64,000 nt of DNA, from NCBI GenBank assembly GCA_946811695.1, contig OX328126.1:88169785-88233784 (forward strand). The letters are read 5' to 3'. Within the stretch, counting starts at the first letter, position 1. Each line of letters starts with the position of its first letter. Of this stretch, positions 35,505 through 47,569 are shown one piece after another. The notes under the pieces are model-generated. The model did no database searches, had not been told where the DNA came from, and was given only the letters and a program-made list of their open reading frames with translations. Both the position numbers and the translations under genes were made by a program. This DNA comes from Gonocerus acuteangulatus (lineage: Eukaryota > Arthropoda > Insecta > Hemiptera > Coreidae).

Positions 35505-35632
35505 CACCGGTATTTTCCAGATGTATGGTGTTCTGAAACCTAAAACTTTCTAGTCGGCACTTGTTGCGTCATGAGGTCAATGTCATAAGCGGGTTTCCTG
35601 CATATGGAGGGAGGGAGGAACCGCGCTAAAAC
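35505..35632 (+). repeat. Family D 3' fragment next to NELL exon
   Basis: gtgttctgaaac, ctagtcggcacttgttgcg, catgaggtcaatgtcataag, then hairpin end ggagggagggaggaaccgcg. It ends about 50 bp before the acceptor of the next exon. Confidence 0.75.
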
Positions 35633-35681
35633 CTTCTTTAACTCCTTTAAGAATTAATCCTTACCCCCTGTGGGTTTGCAG

Positions 35682-35837
35682 GGAGCCCTCCAGGACGTGA
35701 GGATCATCGGTGGAGCCCACGGCTATCTAAAGCAGTGCCCCTTCTTGGACTCTGGCTGTCCTACCTGCGGGCAGTTCACCAACCTCGAGGAGACAGTAAG
35801 ATCTCTCACCACCAAACTACATCAGCTGGTACAGAGG
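35682..35837 (+). CDS. NELL: NELL exon: linker with CPTC motif and coiled-coil start
   Basis: 52 complete codons, phase 0 on both sides, acceptor gtttgcag|GGA, donor CAGAGG|gtatgt. It encodes GALQDVRIIGGAHGYLKQCP, a CPTCGQF motif and then NLEETVRSLTTKLHQLVQR with heptad-like leucines. This matches the NELL segment after the LamG domain (a -I-QD---I---GY--QCP---CPTC core) and the start of the coiled coil that drives oligomerisation in the family (family knowledge). The exon is the only conserved sequence between two very large introns. Confidence 0.95.
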
Positions 35838-35945
35838 GTATGTACTATTATCACTGACAGTGTGTGTGTATGTATGTGTGGGGTTCTGTGTGGTAAGGAG
35901 CAGCTTCAGGATAGAAAATGAATATATCAAGTCCCTGTGACCATA

Positions 35946-36203
35946 ATATCGTCGTTACAAATGCAAAGTATCGAATGTGAAAATCACCACTTTTCAGAGT
36001 GGGGATGCATTTAATCATAACTTTTTTTTGGACAGTCAAATATTCGGCAGATTTGACCTTTTGATAGTGGAATACTTTCCCTTTAATAGAGTGATCTAAG
36101 ATTCAAGAATTTGCCGTACATAAGTCCAGCAGAAATTCGTAAAGATTGAAAATGAAAGATGCATTTTTTCACATTCGATACTTTGCATTTGTATCGACGA
36201 TAT
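35946..36203 (+). mobile_element. MITE family M, copy 1
   Basis: 258 bp from atatcgtcgttacaaatgc to gtatcgacgatat, with terminal inverted repeats of about 30 bp (gtcgatacaaatgcaaagta type). Two further copies lie within 1.7 kb. Non-coding. Confidence 0.85.
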
Positions 36204-36410
36204 AATGATGTTCATCTCGTAATAAAATATATACTGTCCTATTGGTTATTATTATATTATTTTTTTTATAATTTTTAAAATTCAATATAATTTCTCTAGT
36301 ATTATTTAAATAATATATTTAAAGTTCTTTAATTAGATTTTATATTACATTTTTAGTTATTCTGTGGCCAAATCACCTTGTAATGCAGCTCAATAAATTC
36401 ATACTAACAC

Positions 36411-36666
36411 ATCGTCGATACAAATGCAAAGTAACGAATGTGAAAAAATGCACCTTTCATTGTCAATCTTTACTATTTTCTGCTGGACTTATGTTCGGCA
36501 AATTCTTGAATCTTAGATCACTCTATTAAAGGGAAAGTATTCCACTATCAAAAGGTCAAATCTGCCGAATATTTGACTGTCCAAAAAAAAGTTATGAATA
36601 AATGCTTTTCCACTCTGAAAAGTGGTAATTTTCACATTCGATACTTTGCATTTGTAGCGACGATAT
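36411..36666 (-). mobile_element. MITE family M, copy 2 (inverted)
   Basis: Reverse complement of copy 1 over its full length with few changes (shared attcttgaatcttagatcac and its complement). The two copies form a 720-bp inverted pair with a 207-bp spacer. Confidence 0.85.
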
Positions 36667-36732
36667 AGGGGATAATTTCAAATTCTAGCCCATAGAAAAG
36701 ACAACTTGTCATTCTAAAGTAAATGAGACGTA

Positions 36733-36767
<35 letters not shown>

Positions 36768-36927
36768 ATTATGATTAAAAATTGAAATTCATAAATTTTG
36801 AGTTACTTTCACAACAATATTTCACATGTAGTATGACAAGTATATGCCAGTATTGTTAGAAACATAATTATAGAAGTTAGGCGAAAATTTTTGGGGAACG
36901 AAAAACTCGGGTCTTTATGCACTCATT
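36667..36927. other. Intron sequence with poly-A run
   Basis: A 30-bp A-run at about 36737-36766. The remainder is AT-rich and nothing is recognised. Confidence 0.5.
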
Positions 36928-37090
36928 TATTTTTTTATTAAATTTTAACGTCTACTTATAAATAAAATAGATTTTAGATCTAGACAAGATAGGGTTGATG
37001 TAATTTCTTCTTTTCCAAAGATAAACCACCTAGTGGGATTGGAACCCACGACCCCAGGCAAGGATGGTTTGAGACTTTCGGCCATCAAAG
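36928..37090 (-). mobile_element. tRNA-derived SINE, degraded copy
   Basis: Shares attaaattttaacgtctac and gggattggaacccacgacc with the 24205 SINE, in the same orientation. The target duplication is not resolved. Confidence 0.65.
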
Positions 37091-37373
37091 GTGTACATTA
37101 AAAAAGCCTTCTTTATTGTCATATATTTTAAAATATTTTGTGCCTTAGAAACGAAAGTACATCTCGAAAAATATTCCAGTAATGATGACAAAATCCTGCG
37201 TCATTTCTTTTAATTTGACAGATAATTTTGAAATAATTATCCTCTCAGGAGTTCCGATGAATATTAATGAACAGAGGATATTTTTTGCTTCCCTTCATTT
37301 CTTTTCTTTTTTCAACATCCGTATCCCTCACGTAACTAATCTTTTGGTTCCCTTTGCATGAAACCAAAAGATC

Positions 37374-37632
37374 ATATCGTCGATACAAATGCAAACTAAA
37401 GAATGTGAAATTCACCAGTTTCCAGAGTGAAAATACTTTTATTTATTACTTTGCTTTTGTACAGTCAAATAGTCGGCAGATTCAGCCTTTTGACATTGGT
37501 TACCTTCCCTTTTCACGGAGTGAACTTAGATTCGAGATTTTTCCGTCCATCAGTCCAACAGCAATCAGTAAAGATTGAAAATAAAAAATGCGTTTTTTCA
37601 CATTCGATACTTTGTATTTGCATCGACGATAT
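37374..37632 (+). mobile_element. MITE family M, copy 3 (diverged)
   Basis: 259 bp from atatcgtcgatacaaatgc to gcatcgacgatat, same length and order as copy 1 but with many substitutions. It is an older copy. Confidence 0.8.
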
Positions 37633-37761
37633 GAAGACATTTATCTGACGACTGATTAAAGAGCTGTGTCGCTTAACAACCCTATTCATTTGGGCAGCAT
37701 CACTTTATTTAATTTTTAAAAAAAGTGCTCCTTCTTTCTTTCTTTCGGTGTAAAGAAAAAA

Positions 37762-38814
37762 AAGTCCTTCACGCAGGAGCTGCATAACTAAGCAATTTCC
37801 TCAGTATTTGGGTAGTGTAGACTGCTTTCCAGAACAATTTGCTTAAAATATCCTACATAAATAAAATAAAAACATGAATAGTTCTCTTTTAAATTTGTAA
37901 TGAGTAACTGATCAATTATTAATTTGCTTCCAGAGTTATGTTTACACATGGTACCTATTACACTAAGTAATAAATACAAAAAAACCTCATATTATCGTAT
38001 TTTGATCTAAGGCAGGAACAGGATACAGTCACTCTAGTGGTAGAAAGCGCTCCTTGCGGCGGCTTTGTGAACCTACGTCTGGCGGGCTTTTCTATTGAAA
38101 TATATTACAAATTAAACCCCCGCTTTCCGATTGACCGATTCAGCTCATTTTTACAACACTTCTTTCTCATGAAATACCCACGACGTATACCGCGTTTCGT
38201 TACAATACAGCAGAAATTACGACCGGTATGAGTATATTAGGAATTTGGGTCCGGAGTAAACCCCCCCTTCTAATGAACCGATTTAGTTTATTTTTACAAC
38301 ACATATTTACCTGTAGATTACCACTACGAATACCGAGTTTCGTCGAAATATACCAAAAATCACGGCTGGTAGTGGCGAATTGGTATTGTGAGTCCGAAGT
38401 AACCCCCCCCCCCTCCTAATGAACCGATTTAGTTTATTTTTACAACACACATTCAACTGTGGATTACCACTACGAATACTGAGTTTCGTCGAAATATACC
38501 AAAAATCACGGCTGGTAGTGGCGAATTGGTATCGTGGGTCCGAAGTAAACCGCCCCTTCTAATGAACCGATTTAGTTCATTTTTATATCTCACTTTTCTC
38601 TCTATATTACCACTACGATACCAAGCTTCGTTGAAATATAACAAATATTACGGCTGACATAGTCAAATAAGTGTTTTGGGTTCGGGGTAAACCCCCCCTT
38701 CCAGTGGACCGATTTTGGTGTTTAACGAACTCGTTCAATCGTTTGCTAATTGAATGCTATATACCAAGTTTCGTGACGAAAAAACAAAAACTCTGGCCGC
38801 TATCGTGTTAACAG

Positions 38815-38822
<8 letters not shown>
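37762..38822 (+). repeat. Dispersed repeat, copy 2, with extra ~145-bp unit
   Basis: Direct copy of 795-1700. It matches from gtccttcacgcaggagctgc to acagacacacacatata. It is about 155 bp longer because the internal tandem has one more unit (units starting near 38258, 38405 and 38550). (TA)n with scattered gcatat follows from 38822 to 38980. Confidence 0.8.
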
Positions 38823-38899
<77 letters not shown>

Positions 38900-38919
38900 T
38901 ATATATATATATATATGCA

Positions 38920-38981
<62 letters not shown>

Positions 38982-38984
<3 letters not shown>

Positions 38985-40701
38985 GGTGTCCCGTAAATGT
39001 CTAGTCATATTGAGAGGGGTGATAGAGGACCCTTAGGGGAACAAAAAATGTTCTATGACGATTTCCCGAATTCTCGCCCACAAGGGAGAAAACGTCGTTT
39101 TATTGTTTTATCGAGACAAACGTGGTTTTTAGAAGAATAGTCGTTGTAGCTCCGTCCCAGGTGGTACTACTAGAAAGGGAGTGAAACCAATCGAAAGCTG
39201 AGTAAATTTACTATAAGACTAGTTGGGAGTAAACGTAAAAATGAATGAATGTAAGTATGTATATCTTACCAAAAGAAGGCAATTCTAAATTTCCTGACAT
39301 TTTATTGATATTTCTTTCCAGCGTTACTCCTCAATGGGCAGGATCTGAGATTTCTGGGTTTCAGAAAAACTTCCTCATTTAACCAGCTTTCCATTCATGT
39401 ATCACAACCCTGTGTTATTGAAGTATTTGAACGGTTTAAGTACAAAAGTTTAAAAAAAAACATGGATCTGTGAAAAGAAAATTATATTTTTTTCTTCAAT
39501 TTATTCGAAAAGCTGAAGGGAAATATTTATTTTTATAAATGTTTACATAAATATTAAGTAAATATTTACTTAAAACAATAAAAAAAAATTACTCCCACGA
39601 ATATAAAAAAAATTCCTAAAACAGTAAATAAATAAAATACACATTTATTTTGAATTTGTTAATTCAGGTAACTAATACTGGGTCCAGGAGGCGGCCATTA
39701 AGGAACCCAAACCATACATTAACCTCAAAAATTATTATTTTTACCTAGATCAAGCATTTGAACATATTTTTACAGGTATTTATTTAGAAAACAAATGCTT
39801 TACCTTGAATTGATACTGATGGCTATGCTTGTGAAACTCACTGGGATTCTCGTGAGCCCATGCGTTTTTGTTGTGGTAATTAAAAATTCTATCCCTCATA
39901 AATAAGATGTACATAGTCCTGTAAAAATGTGTTCAAATGCGTGATATAGGTAAAAATAATAATTTTTGAGGTTAATGTATGGTTGGGGTTCATTAATGGC
40001 CACCTCCTGGACCCATTATTAGTTACTGTAATTAACAAATTGTGTATTTTATTTATTTACTGTTTTAGGATTTTTTTTTAAATTCCTGGAATTAATTTTT
40101 TTTATTGTTTTAAGTAAATATTTACTTAATATTTATGTAAACATTTATACAAATAAATATTTCTCTTCAGCTTTTTGAATAAACTGAAGAAAAAAATATA
40201 ATTTTCTTTTCACCGATCCATGTTTTTTTTTAAACTTTTGTTCTTAAATCGTTCAAATACTTCAATAACACAGGGTTGTGATACATGAATGGAAAGCTGG
40301 TTAAATGAAGAAGTTTTTCTGAAACCCGGTAGTTTCAGATCCTGCCCATTGAGGAGTAACGATGGAAAGAAATATCAATATAATATCAGGAAATTTAGAA
40401 TAGCTTTCTTTTGGTAAGATATACATACTTACATTCATTCATTTTTACGTTTACTTCCAACTAGTCTTAAAGTAAATTTACTCAGCTTTCGATTGGTATC
40501 ACTCCCTTTCTAGTAGTACCACCTGGGACAGAGCTACAAAGATTATTCTCTTAAAAACCACGTTTGTCTCGAAAAATCGACAAAACGACGTTTTCTCCCT
40601 TATGGGCGAGAATTCGGGAAATCGTCATAGAACATTTTTTGTTCCCCTAAGGGTCCTCTATCACCCCTCGCAATATGACTAGACATTTACGGGACACCCT
40701 G
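38982..40701. mobile_element. Long-arm foldback element, copy 1 (1.72 kb)
   Basis: Termini are CAGGGTGTCCCGTAAATG and its exact complement, flanked by TA within (TA)n. The arms run about 38982-39776 and 39918-40701 (about 790 bp each) and are nearly identical at the outer ends. The loop is about 141 bp. No coding frame. TA flanks and the CAGGGTGTCCC end suggest a Tc1/mariner-type MITE (inference). Confidence 0.88.
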
Positions 40702-40721
40702 TATATATATATATATATATA

Positions 40722-40812
<91 letters not shown>

Positions 40813-40930
40813 TTTAACGGGGGCCATTTTCGGTATCTACTAGGTAGGATCGATAAAGATTTGAAGAAATTTTTCAAAAATTCCGTCATGAGTCCAACCT
40901 CAATAGCTACTTTCCTTCGGAGGAAAGTGC
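40702..40930. repeat. (TA)n with following repeat fragment
   Basis: (TA)n with gcatat interruptions to 40808, then a segment related to 3961-4080 (ggtaggatcgat, tccaacctcaatagctact). Both copies follow a (TA)n tract, so this is another repeat with a TA core. Confidence 0.65.
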
Positions 40931-41235
40931 TAATAAAGTGATAATACAATAAAATATACAGTAAAAAGAAAAAGTTCCTTTAATTAAAACGTTTTGTAAA
41001 TTTAATTAGCAGATAACTTACAATTTGAAGAAAGTTTTAATCCCTTTCAGAAATCCGCTTCGTGAAAATGAATGTTTTTCCCTCAGTTAGCGAACAGCTG
41101 TTAAAAACTTTAATGAAAGTTTTTTTTTAATAATCGTTATTTTGTTTTAACACTGGATAAACAATTCAGCATAAGAAAAAGTTAGCCTAAATTTTGTAAC
41201 AGGTTCTTGATAAAAGTTTTATTTTATTGTTTTAC

Positions 41236-41397
41236 ACCTCTTCTACAGAAATCATTAGCGGTGACAATATAATTATGTATGTGAAACTGTAAAATGCTGA
41301 CTTGAATTTTCGGTAAAAATGCAGTTTCCCGCCCTCCAAACCGATTTCTTTCAAATTTTGCACAATAACGTATTTTGATGCACTAAACACGAATACG

Positions 41398-41453
<56 letters not shown>

Positions 41454-42366
41454 GGATTTAACTAGGAAAGAAGTTATTAAGCACTTAAGTTCACTGTTAT
41501 GCAGGTTATGAGAGCTAATGTAAAGAACTAAATTTGTAACGACTTTAAGGCATAAATGACGACTTTAAGGCATACATGCTATGCGTTTCCGCTCGCTCAA
41601 GAAGATAACAAAACCCCAGTCAATCCAACTCGCTAAAATTAATAGAATAGAATATTAAGCACTAAAGTTAGGAAGGTTATAAAACTAGGCGTCATCAGCG
41701 TATTTGTAAACACACGCATGCGCAGATATGTAACATTGGGAAACAGAGAACTCTCATTTGAAATGTTCAGAAACCATTTATTCGAAAATATTGTCAATTT
41801 TAAGGGCATCGTCACCTGTCGCTTAAGGGCATACGTGCTATGCGTTTCCGCTCGCTACGCTCGCTCAAGAAGATAACAAAACCCTAGTCAATCCAACTCG
41901 CTATAATTAATAGCTCTCATAACCTGCATAACAGTGAACTTAAGTGCTTAATAACTTCTTTCCTAGTTAAATCCGACGTTTTTTTTTTTTATCGTATTCG
42001 TGTTTAGTGCATCAAAATACGTTATTGTACAAAATTTGAAATAAATCGGTTTGGAGGGCGTGAAACTGCATTTTTGCCGAAAGTAGATGTCCAAAAATAT
42101 TTCAGTAATGCTGAAAAAATCCTGGAACATTTCTCTTTTTATTTGGCATATGATTTTGAATTAATTACTGTCAGGAATGGTTTAGAAGATTCCGATGAAC
42201 ATTAAGGAACGGAAGATATTATTCATTTTCCTTTTATTTTTTATTTATTATTAAATTCAATTTAAACAGTGTAAAAAAAAAAATAAAGTGACCTCTTCTA
42301 CAGAAATCATTAGCGGTGACAATATAATTATGTATATGAAACTGTAAAATGCTGACTTGAATTTTC
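41236..42366. repeat. Foldback bracketed by a 75-bp direct repeat
   Basis: Direct repeats (cctcttctacagaaatcatt start) lie at 41236-41312 and 42291-42366. Inside, 41325-41522 and 41910-42085 are inverted (ccaaaccgatttctttcaaa; gcaggttatgagagc), and one arm carries a 50-bp A-run. Within the loop a shorter segment (caagaagataacaaaaccc) occurs twice directly. Non-coding. Confidence 0.75.
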
Positions 42367-43029
42367 TCCCAATCATTCTGATAAATGACTCTCCAGTTTC
42401 CGCTTTTTCCTCTTCTCCGTAAATTGGTGGCATTCAGTGAGAATGTGTTCCACAGTTAGGGGAACTGTCCTGTTTTAATAACAGGCAAGCTTCGGTAAAA
42501 TATTATGCTCGTTGTATTGGGGCGACGCATAATGAGTTGCAGCGGTAATATTTTGTGTTAGTACCACTGCGGCTTGAAGAGATTATTTATCGTTGTTCAA
42601 TTGCTTTAAAGTAGATGGAGTTTGTTTGTTGTAAAATTACATGTAAATAATTTACTAAATATTTACATGTTTTTAATAAACACAAAAAACAAAAAACTGG
42701 CCGGACAAAGTTGTTCTAAATTTGGTTAGCTTTCATTAAAATAAAACAAAAATAAAAAATAAAAAAAAAAAAAGCATTGAAATCGGTCAAGATTTGGAGG
42801 CTGTAGCCTTTTTTGAAACACGAAATATAGTTTGGCCACACTGTGTACCGGTCCTCTAATCTATGAGAGACGTCCTATAGTCCGACCGCAATCAAAAGAA
42901 CCAGAAAGGGCGTGGCCGGAGGGTAGCTGGCCTTCCCCCACATAGACTGAAGGCAGCGCAAGCGAACTACCTGGTTCTTTTCACCTTTCTTGGTGGCTTC
43001 TCTCGCGGTCTGTAGCGATCCGCTTCCCA
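42367..43029. other. Intron sequence without recognised features
   Basis: Contains A-runs and a GC-richer patch at 42860-43030 that I do not recognise. Confidence 0.4.
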
Positions 43030-43540
43030 TGGCGTACATCCCTATAACATACAACATCACTATAACTCACAACATCCTCATAACACATAACATGCATCGT
43101 AGTTATGACAACCAACATCCTTATAACATACAATATACATCATACCTATGAAATTCAACATCCCTATAACACACAACATCCCTTGTAACAAACAACATAC
43201 ACCGTACCCATGACATACAATATCCCTATAAAATACACTATCCTTATAACATACAACATCGCTATAACACACAACATCCTCATAACAAATAACATATATC
43301 GAATTTATGACATACAAAATCCTTATAACAAACAATATACACCATACCTATGACATTCAACATCCCTATAACACACAACATCCCTTGTAACAAACAAAGG
43401 CAAGCTATCTGCTGACGCACACGTCACGACGCTGGGTCCGAAAGTGTTAACATACAACAATCCTATAACATACACCATATCTATAACATACACTGTCCTT
43501 ATAACATACAACAGCCCTACAATGTGCAACATCCCAAAAA
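43030..43540. repeat. Minisatellite of ~20-bp words
   Basis: Many variants of atccctataacatacaac and atcctcataacacacaac, spaced about 20-21 bp. A non-repeat insert of about 50 bp lies at 43397-43449. Confidence 0.8.
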
Positions 43541-44078
43541 CAAGAAACGGGCCAATAAACTACCATGTTAAATTAACATGGCCGTTGTCAATCAGCTGTT
43601 TGTTATCGATATTTTCATCATTCCGACATTTTTAAAATATAATTATTTCATTAAGAAATAAAAGGCAAGTATTCTAGTGAACTTAGTCCCGACATAATGA
43701 AGTCGTTCCTTTCAAATCTAATTCCTTAAAGTGCTTAATCTATTTACAAAGTTAAATTCATCAAGGATTTGTATAAAGTTTCCAGCCGACCGAAAACTCT
43801 ATCTGCCAAGAAGGAAATTAGATTTCCAAAAGAAATCTCATACTTTCCACTCGGAAAACTTCATAATGGAATTGATAATCTCGACTCTTTTCCAGAACTC
43901 CAGAACCACATTTCGGGATCATATTATCCGGATTAAATGGCGTTTAATAAGCCAACCACTCCATTACTGAGAAGGCTTATCTCAAAGCAGTAATTACTAT
44001 CTTTATTAAATGTTTAAAATCTCTTATCAATAATGAATAAATGAGATGAAATTATAAGCGAAGTAGCTTTAAAAACTA

Positions 44079-44130
<52 letters not shown>
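43541..44130. other. Intron sequence, then (TA)n
   Basis: Nothing recognised up to (TA)n at about 44087-44138. Confidence 0.5.
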
Positions 44131-44139
<9 letters not shown>

Positions 44140-44143
<4 letters not shown>

Positions 44144-44560
44144 GCCTGTTTGCTTTCACAAAGGCTCAAAAATGGCTCGATTTTGATGAAATTTGGTACA
44201 AAAATCTTTCATCTGATTTGAAATGTCAAGTTCGTTAACCAGCAAAATCCGTACACCGGAACATAGTTTTTGGAGCGAAATTCGCGCGTAAAAATCGTAA
44301 CGGTTACGGTTTCCCGTTGGTACGCTTCCATGTACTCGTTTTACAGGTTACTTAACATAGGAAAACTAATGAAACCATTTTTAATACGATATCTTTAACC
44401 GCGTTTAAGAAAAGTGGATAATAAAGTTTTTGTTACTCATTTTCGGTTTGGGTAGTTAGAATCTTGAGATTCAATTGAAATATTTTGTTTGAAATTCATC
44501 TAAACTAAGATGTTTAAATTTTTATTACATTTTGAGTTAAGAAAGCCTTCAAAAACGTGC
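44140..44560 (-). repeat. Family D repeat body, minus copy
   Basis: Matches 47580-47960 and, reversed, 22100-22440: gatgaaatttggtacaaaaa, aagttcgttaaccagcaaaa, gcgaaattcgcgcg. (TA)n adjoins on the left, as in the other copies. Confidence 0.65.
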
Positions 44561-44580
44561 TTTATTATATACCTTTGTAC

Positions 44581-44660
<80 letters not shown>

Positions 44661-44984
44661 CTGTCTCCAGCGGTCTTGCTCCTCCTGTCATCGCAATATT
44701 TCGCCGGATTCCTCTCCGGCTTCTTCAGGCAATTATTCATCCTTGCTGGTTGGTAAGGGAATGAGCTCGTCAGCGGTTTGGGCCCTTCTTATCCTTCTTG
44801 GTCGGAGACTATGCGAGCCAATGAACTGGGGAGGCTCTGTGCCAATCGGGTTCCGTCTGTCTATGTTAACTTCCTCGGTCGTCCGTTCGGGGCGCTGGTG
44901 ATGAATGATTGCCTGAAGAAGCCGGAGAGGAATCCGGCGAAATATTGCGATGAAAGGAGGAGCAAGACCGCTGGAGACAGATGC
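44661..44984. repeat. GC-rich foldback (~82-bp arms)
   Basis: ctgtctccagcggtcttgct at 44661 onward pairs with the block ending ccgctggagacaga at 44983. The arms are about 82 bp with three or four mismatches around a 160-bp loop. (TA)n/poly-T and (TA)n flank it. The arms are notably GC-rich for the region. Confidence 0.75.
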
Positions 44985-44990
44985 CGAATG

Positions 44991-45056
<66 letters not shown>

Positions 45057-45424
45057 CCTCCTTTAATGCATGCATTATTCTATATTGTAAGCTCATTTCC
45101 TCCCTCTTAATATCCAAAGGAACACATCAATCTTAGAGAGCTCAGACTTTTGGAAGTTTTGCTTTCCTTAATGTAAAGACTATTTTATTCTGGATTTTCA
45201 AACATCACCTTGTGTAAGCGAAATCCCTCTAAGGTGGATCAGTTATTTTCTTTACAACAATGAAATGGAAATTGTATAAGACTTGTGTTTGGAAGAGGAG
45301 GGAGATCCTTGTATTAATACAATATAACCCTTTCAGCCCTAATGGGTATCAGCAAAGGATTCGAGTACACTACTGACCATTCTATCTCTATAATGTGAAA
45401 TACCTATTTAGTATCTCTTCTTTT

Positions 45425-45570
45425 AGCGCGGTTCCTCCCTCCCTTCATAGGGAGGAACCCCGCTTATAAGGTTGATCTCATGAAACAATCCGGAAGTGCC
45501 GACTAGAAAATTTTGCCTTTCAGAACCCCTAGAGACCGAAAATGACGGTGGTTCAAATTTGTGTGTATAT
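45425..45570 (-). repeat. Family D end, split by foldback copy 2
   Basis: gcgcggttcctccctccc hairpin, atccggaagtgccgactag, then ggtggttcaaatttgtgtg up to the foldback terminus. A near-identical segment lies at 47354-47490 on the other side. Confidence 0.7.
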
Positions 45571-45571
45571 A

Positions 45572-47286
45572 CAGGGTGTCCCGTAAATGTCTAGTCATAT
45601 TGTGGGAGGTGATAGAGGACCCTTAGGGAAACAAAAAATGTTCTATGATGATTTCCCGAATTCTCGCACATAAGGGAGAAAACGTCATTTTATTGTTTTT
45701 TCGAGACAAACGTGGTTTTTAGAAGAATAATCGTTGTAGCTCCGTCCCAGGTGGTTCTACTAGAAAGGAAGTGAAACCAATCGAAAGCTGATTAAATTTA
45801 CTATACGACTAGTTGATATTAACCGTAAAAATGAATGAATTTAAGTATGTCAATCTTACCAAAAGAAAGCTTTTCTAAATTTCCTGACTTTTTCTTGAAA
45901 TTTCTTACCAGCATTACTCTTCAATGGGCAGGACCTGAGATTTCCGGGTTTCAGGAAAACTTCTTCATTTAACCAGCTTTCCATTCATGTATCACAACCC
46001 TGTGTTATTGAAGTATTTGAACGGCTTAAGAACAAACGTTTTTAAAAAAACATGGATCTGTGAAAAGAAAAGTATATTTTTTTCTTCAGTTTATTCAAAA
46101 AGCTGAAGAGAAATATTTATTTTTATAAATGTTTACATAAATATTAAGTAAATATTTAATTAAAACAATAAAAAAAATTACTTCCACGAATATAAAAAAA
46201 AATCCTAAAACAGTAAATGAATAAAATACACATTTATTTTGAATTTATTAATTCAGGTAACTAATACTGGGTCCAGGAGGCGGTCATTAAGGAACCCCAA
46301 CCATACATTAACCTCAAAAATTATTATTTTTACCTATATCACGCATTTGAACACATTTTTATAGGACTATGTACATCTTATGTATGAGGGATAGAATTTT
46401 TAATTACCACAACAAAAACGCATGGGCTCACAAGAATCCCAGGAGTTTCACAAGCATAGCCATCAGTATCAATTCAAGGTAAAGCATTTGTTTTCTAAAT
46501 AAATACCTGTAAAAATATGTTCAAATGCTTGATCTAGGTAAAAATAGTAATTTTTTTGGTTAATGTATGGTTGGTGTTCATTAATGACCACCTCCTGGAC
46601 CCAGTATTAGTTACTGTAATTAACAAATTGTGTATTTTATTCATTTACTGTTTTAGGAATTTTTTTTATATACGTTGAAGTATTTTTTTTTATTGTTTTA
46701 AGTAAATATTTACTTAATATTTATGTAAACATTTATAAAAATAAATATTTCTCTTCAGCTTTTTGAATAAACTGAAGAAAAAATATAATTTTCTTTTCAC
46801 AGATCCATGTTTTTTTTTAAAACTTTTTTTCTTAAACCCTTCAAATACTTCAATAACACAGGGTTGTGATGCATGAATGGAAAGCTGGTTAAATGAAGAA
46901 GTTTTCCTGAAACCAGGAAATCTCAGGTCCTGCCCATTGAAGAGTAATGCTGGTAAGAAATTTCAAGAAAAAGTCAGGAAATTTAGAGAAGCTTTCTTTT
47001 GGTAAGATTGACATACTTAAATTCATTCATTTTTACGGTTAATATCAACTAGTCGTATAGTAAATTTAATCAGCTTTCGATTGGTTTCACTTCCTTTCTA
47101 GTAGAACCACCTGGGACGGAGCTACAACGATTATTCTTCTAAAAACCACGTTTGTCTCGAAAAAACAATGAAATGACGTTTTCTCCCTTATGTGTGAGAA
47201 TTCGGAAAATCGTCACATAACATTTTTTGTTCCCCTAAGAGTCCTCTATCACCTCCCACAATATGACTAGACATTTACGGGACACC

Positions 47287-47289
<3 letters not shown>
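45572..47289. mobile_element. Long-arm foldback element, copy 2 (1.72 kb)
   Basis: Same termini and length as 38982-40701, with TA on both sides. Arms are about 45572-46373 and 46506-47289. The central loop (about 46374-46505) is the reverse complement of the loop of copy 1 (shared cgcatgggctcac and its complement). Either the whole element sits in the opposite orientation or the loop flipped by exchange between arms. Confidence 0.88.
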
Positions 47290-47346
<57 letters not shown>

Positions 47347-47514
47347 TTATTTTTAGCGTGGTTCCTCCCTCCCCAATAGGGAGGAACCCCGCTTATAAGG
47401 CTGATACAATGAAACGATCCGAAAGTGCCGACTAGAAAATTTCGCGTTTCAGAACCCCTAGAGACCGAAAATAACGGTGGTTCAAATTTGTATATATATA
47501 TTTATATATGTATA

Positions 47515-47569
<55 letters not shown>

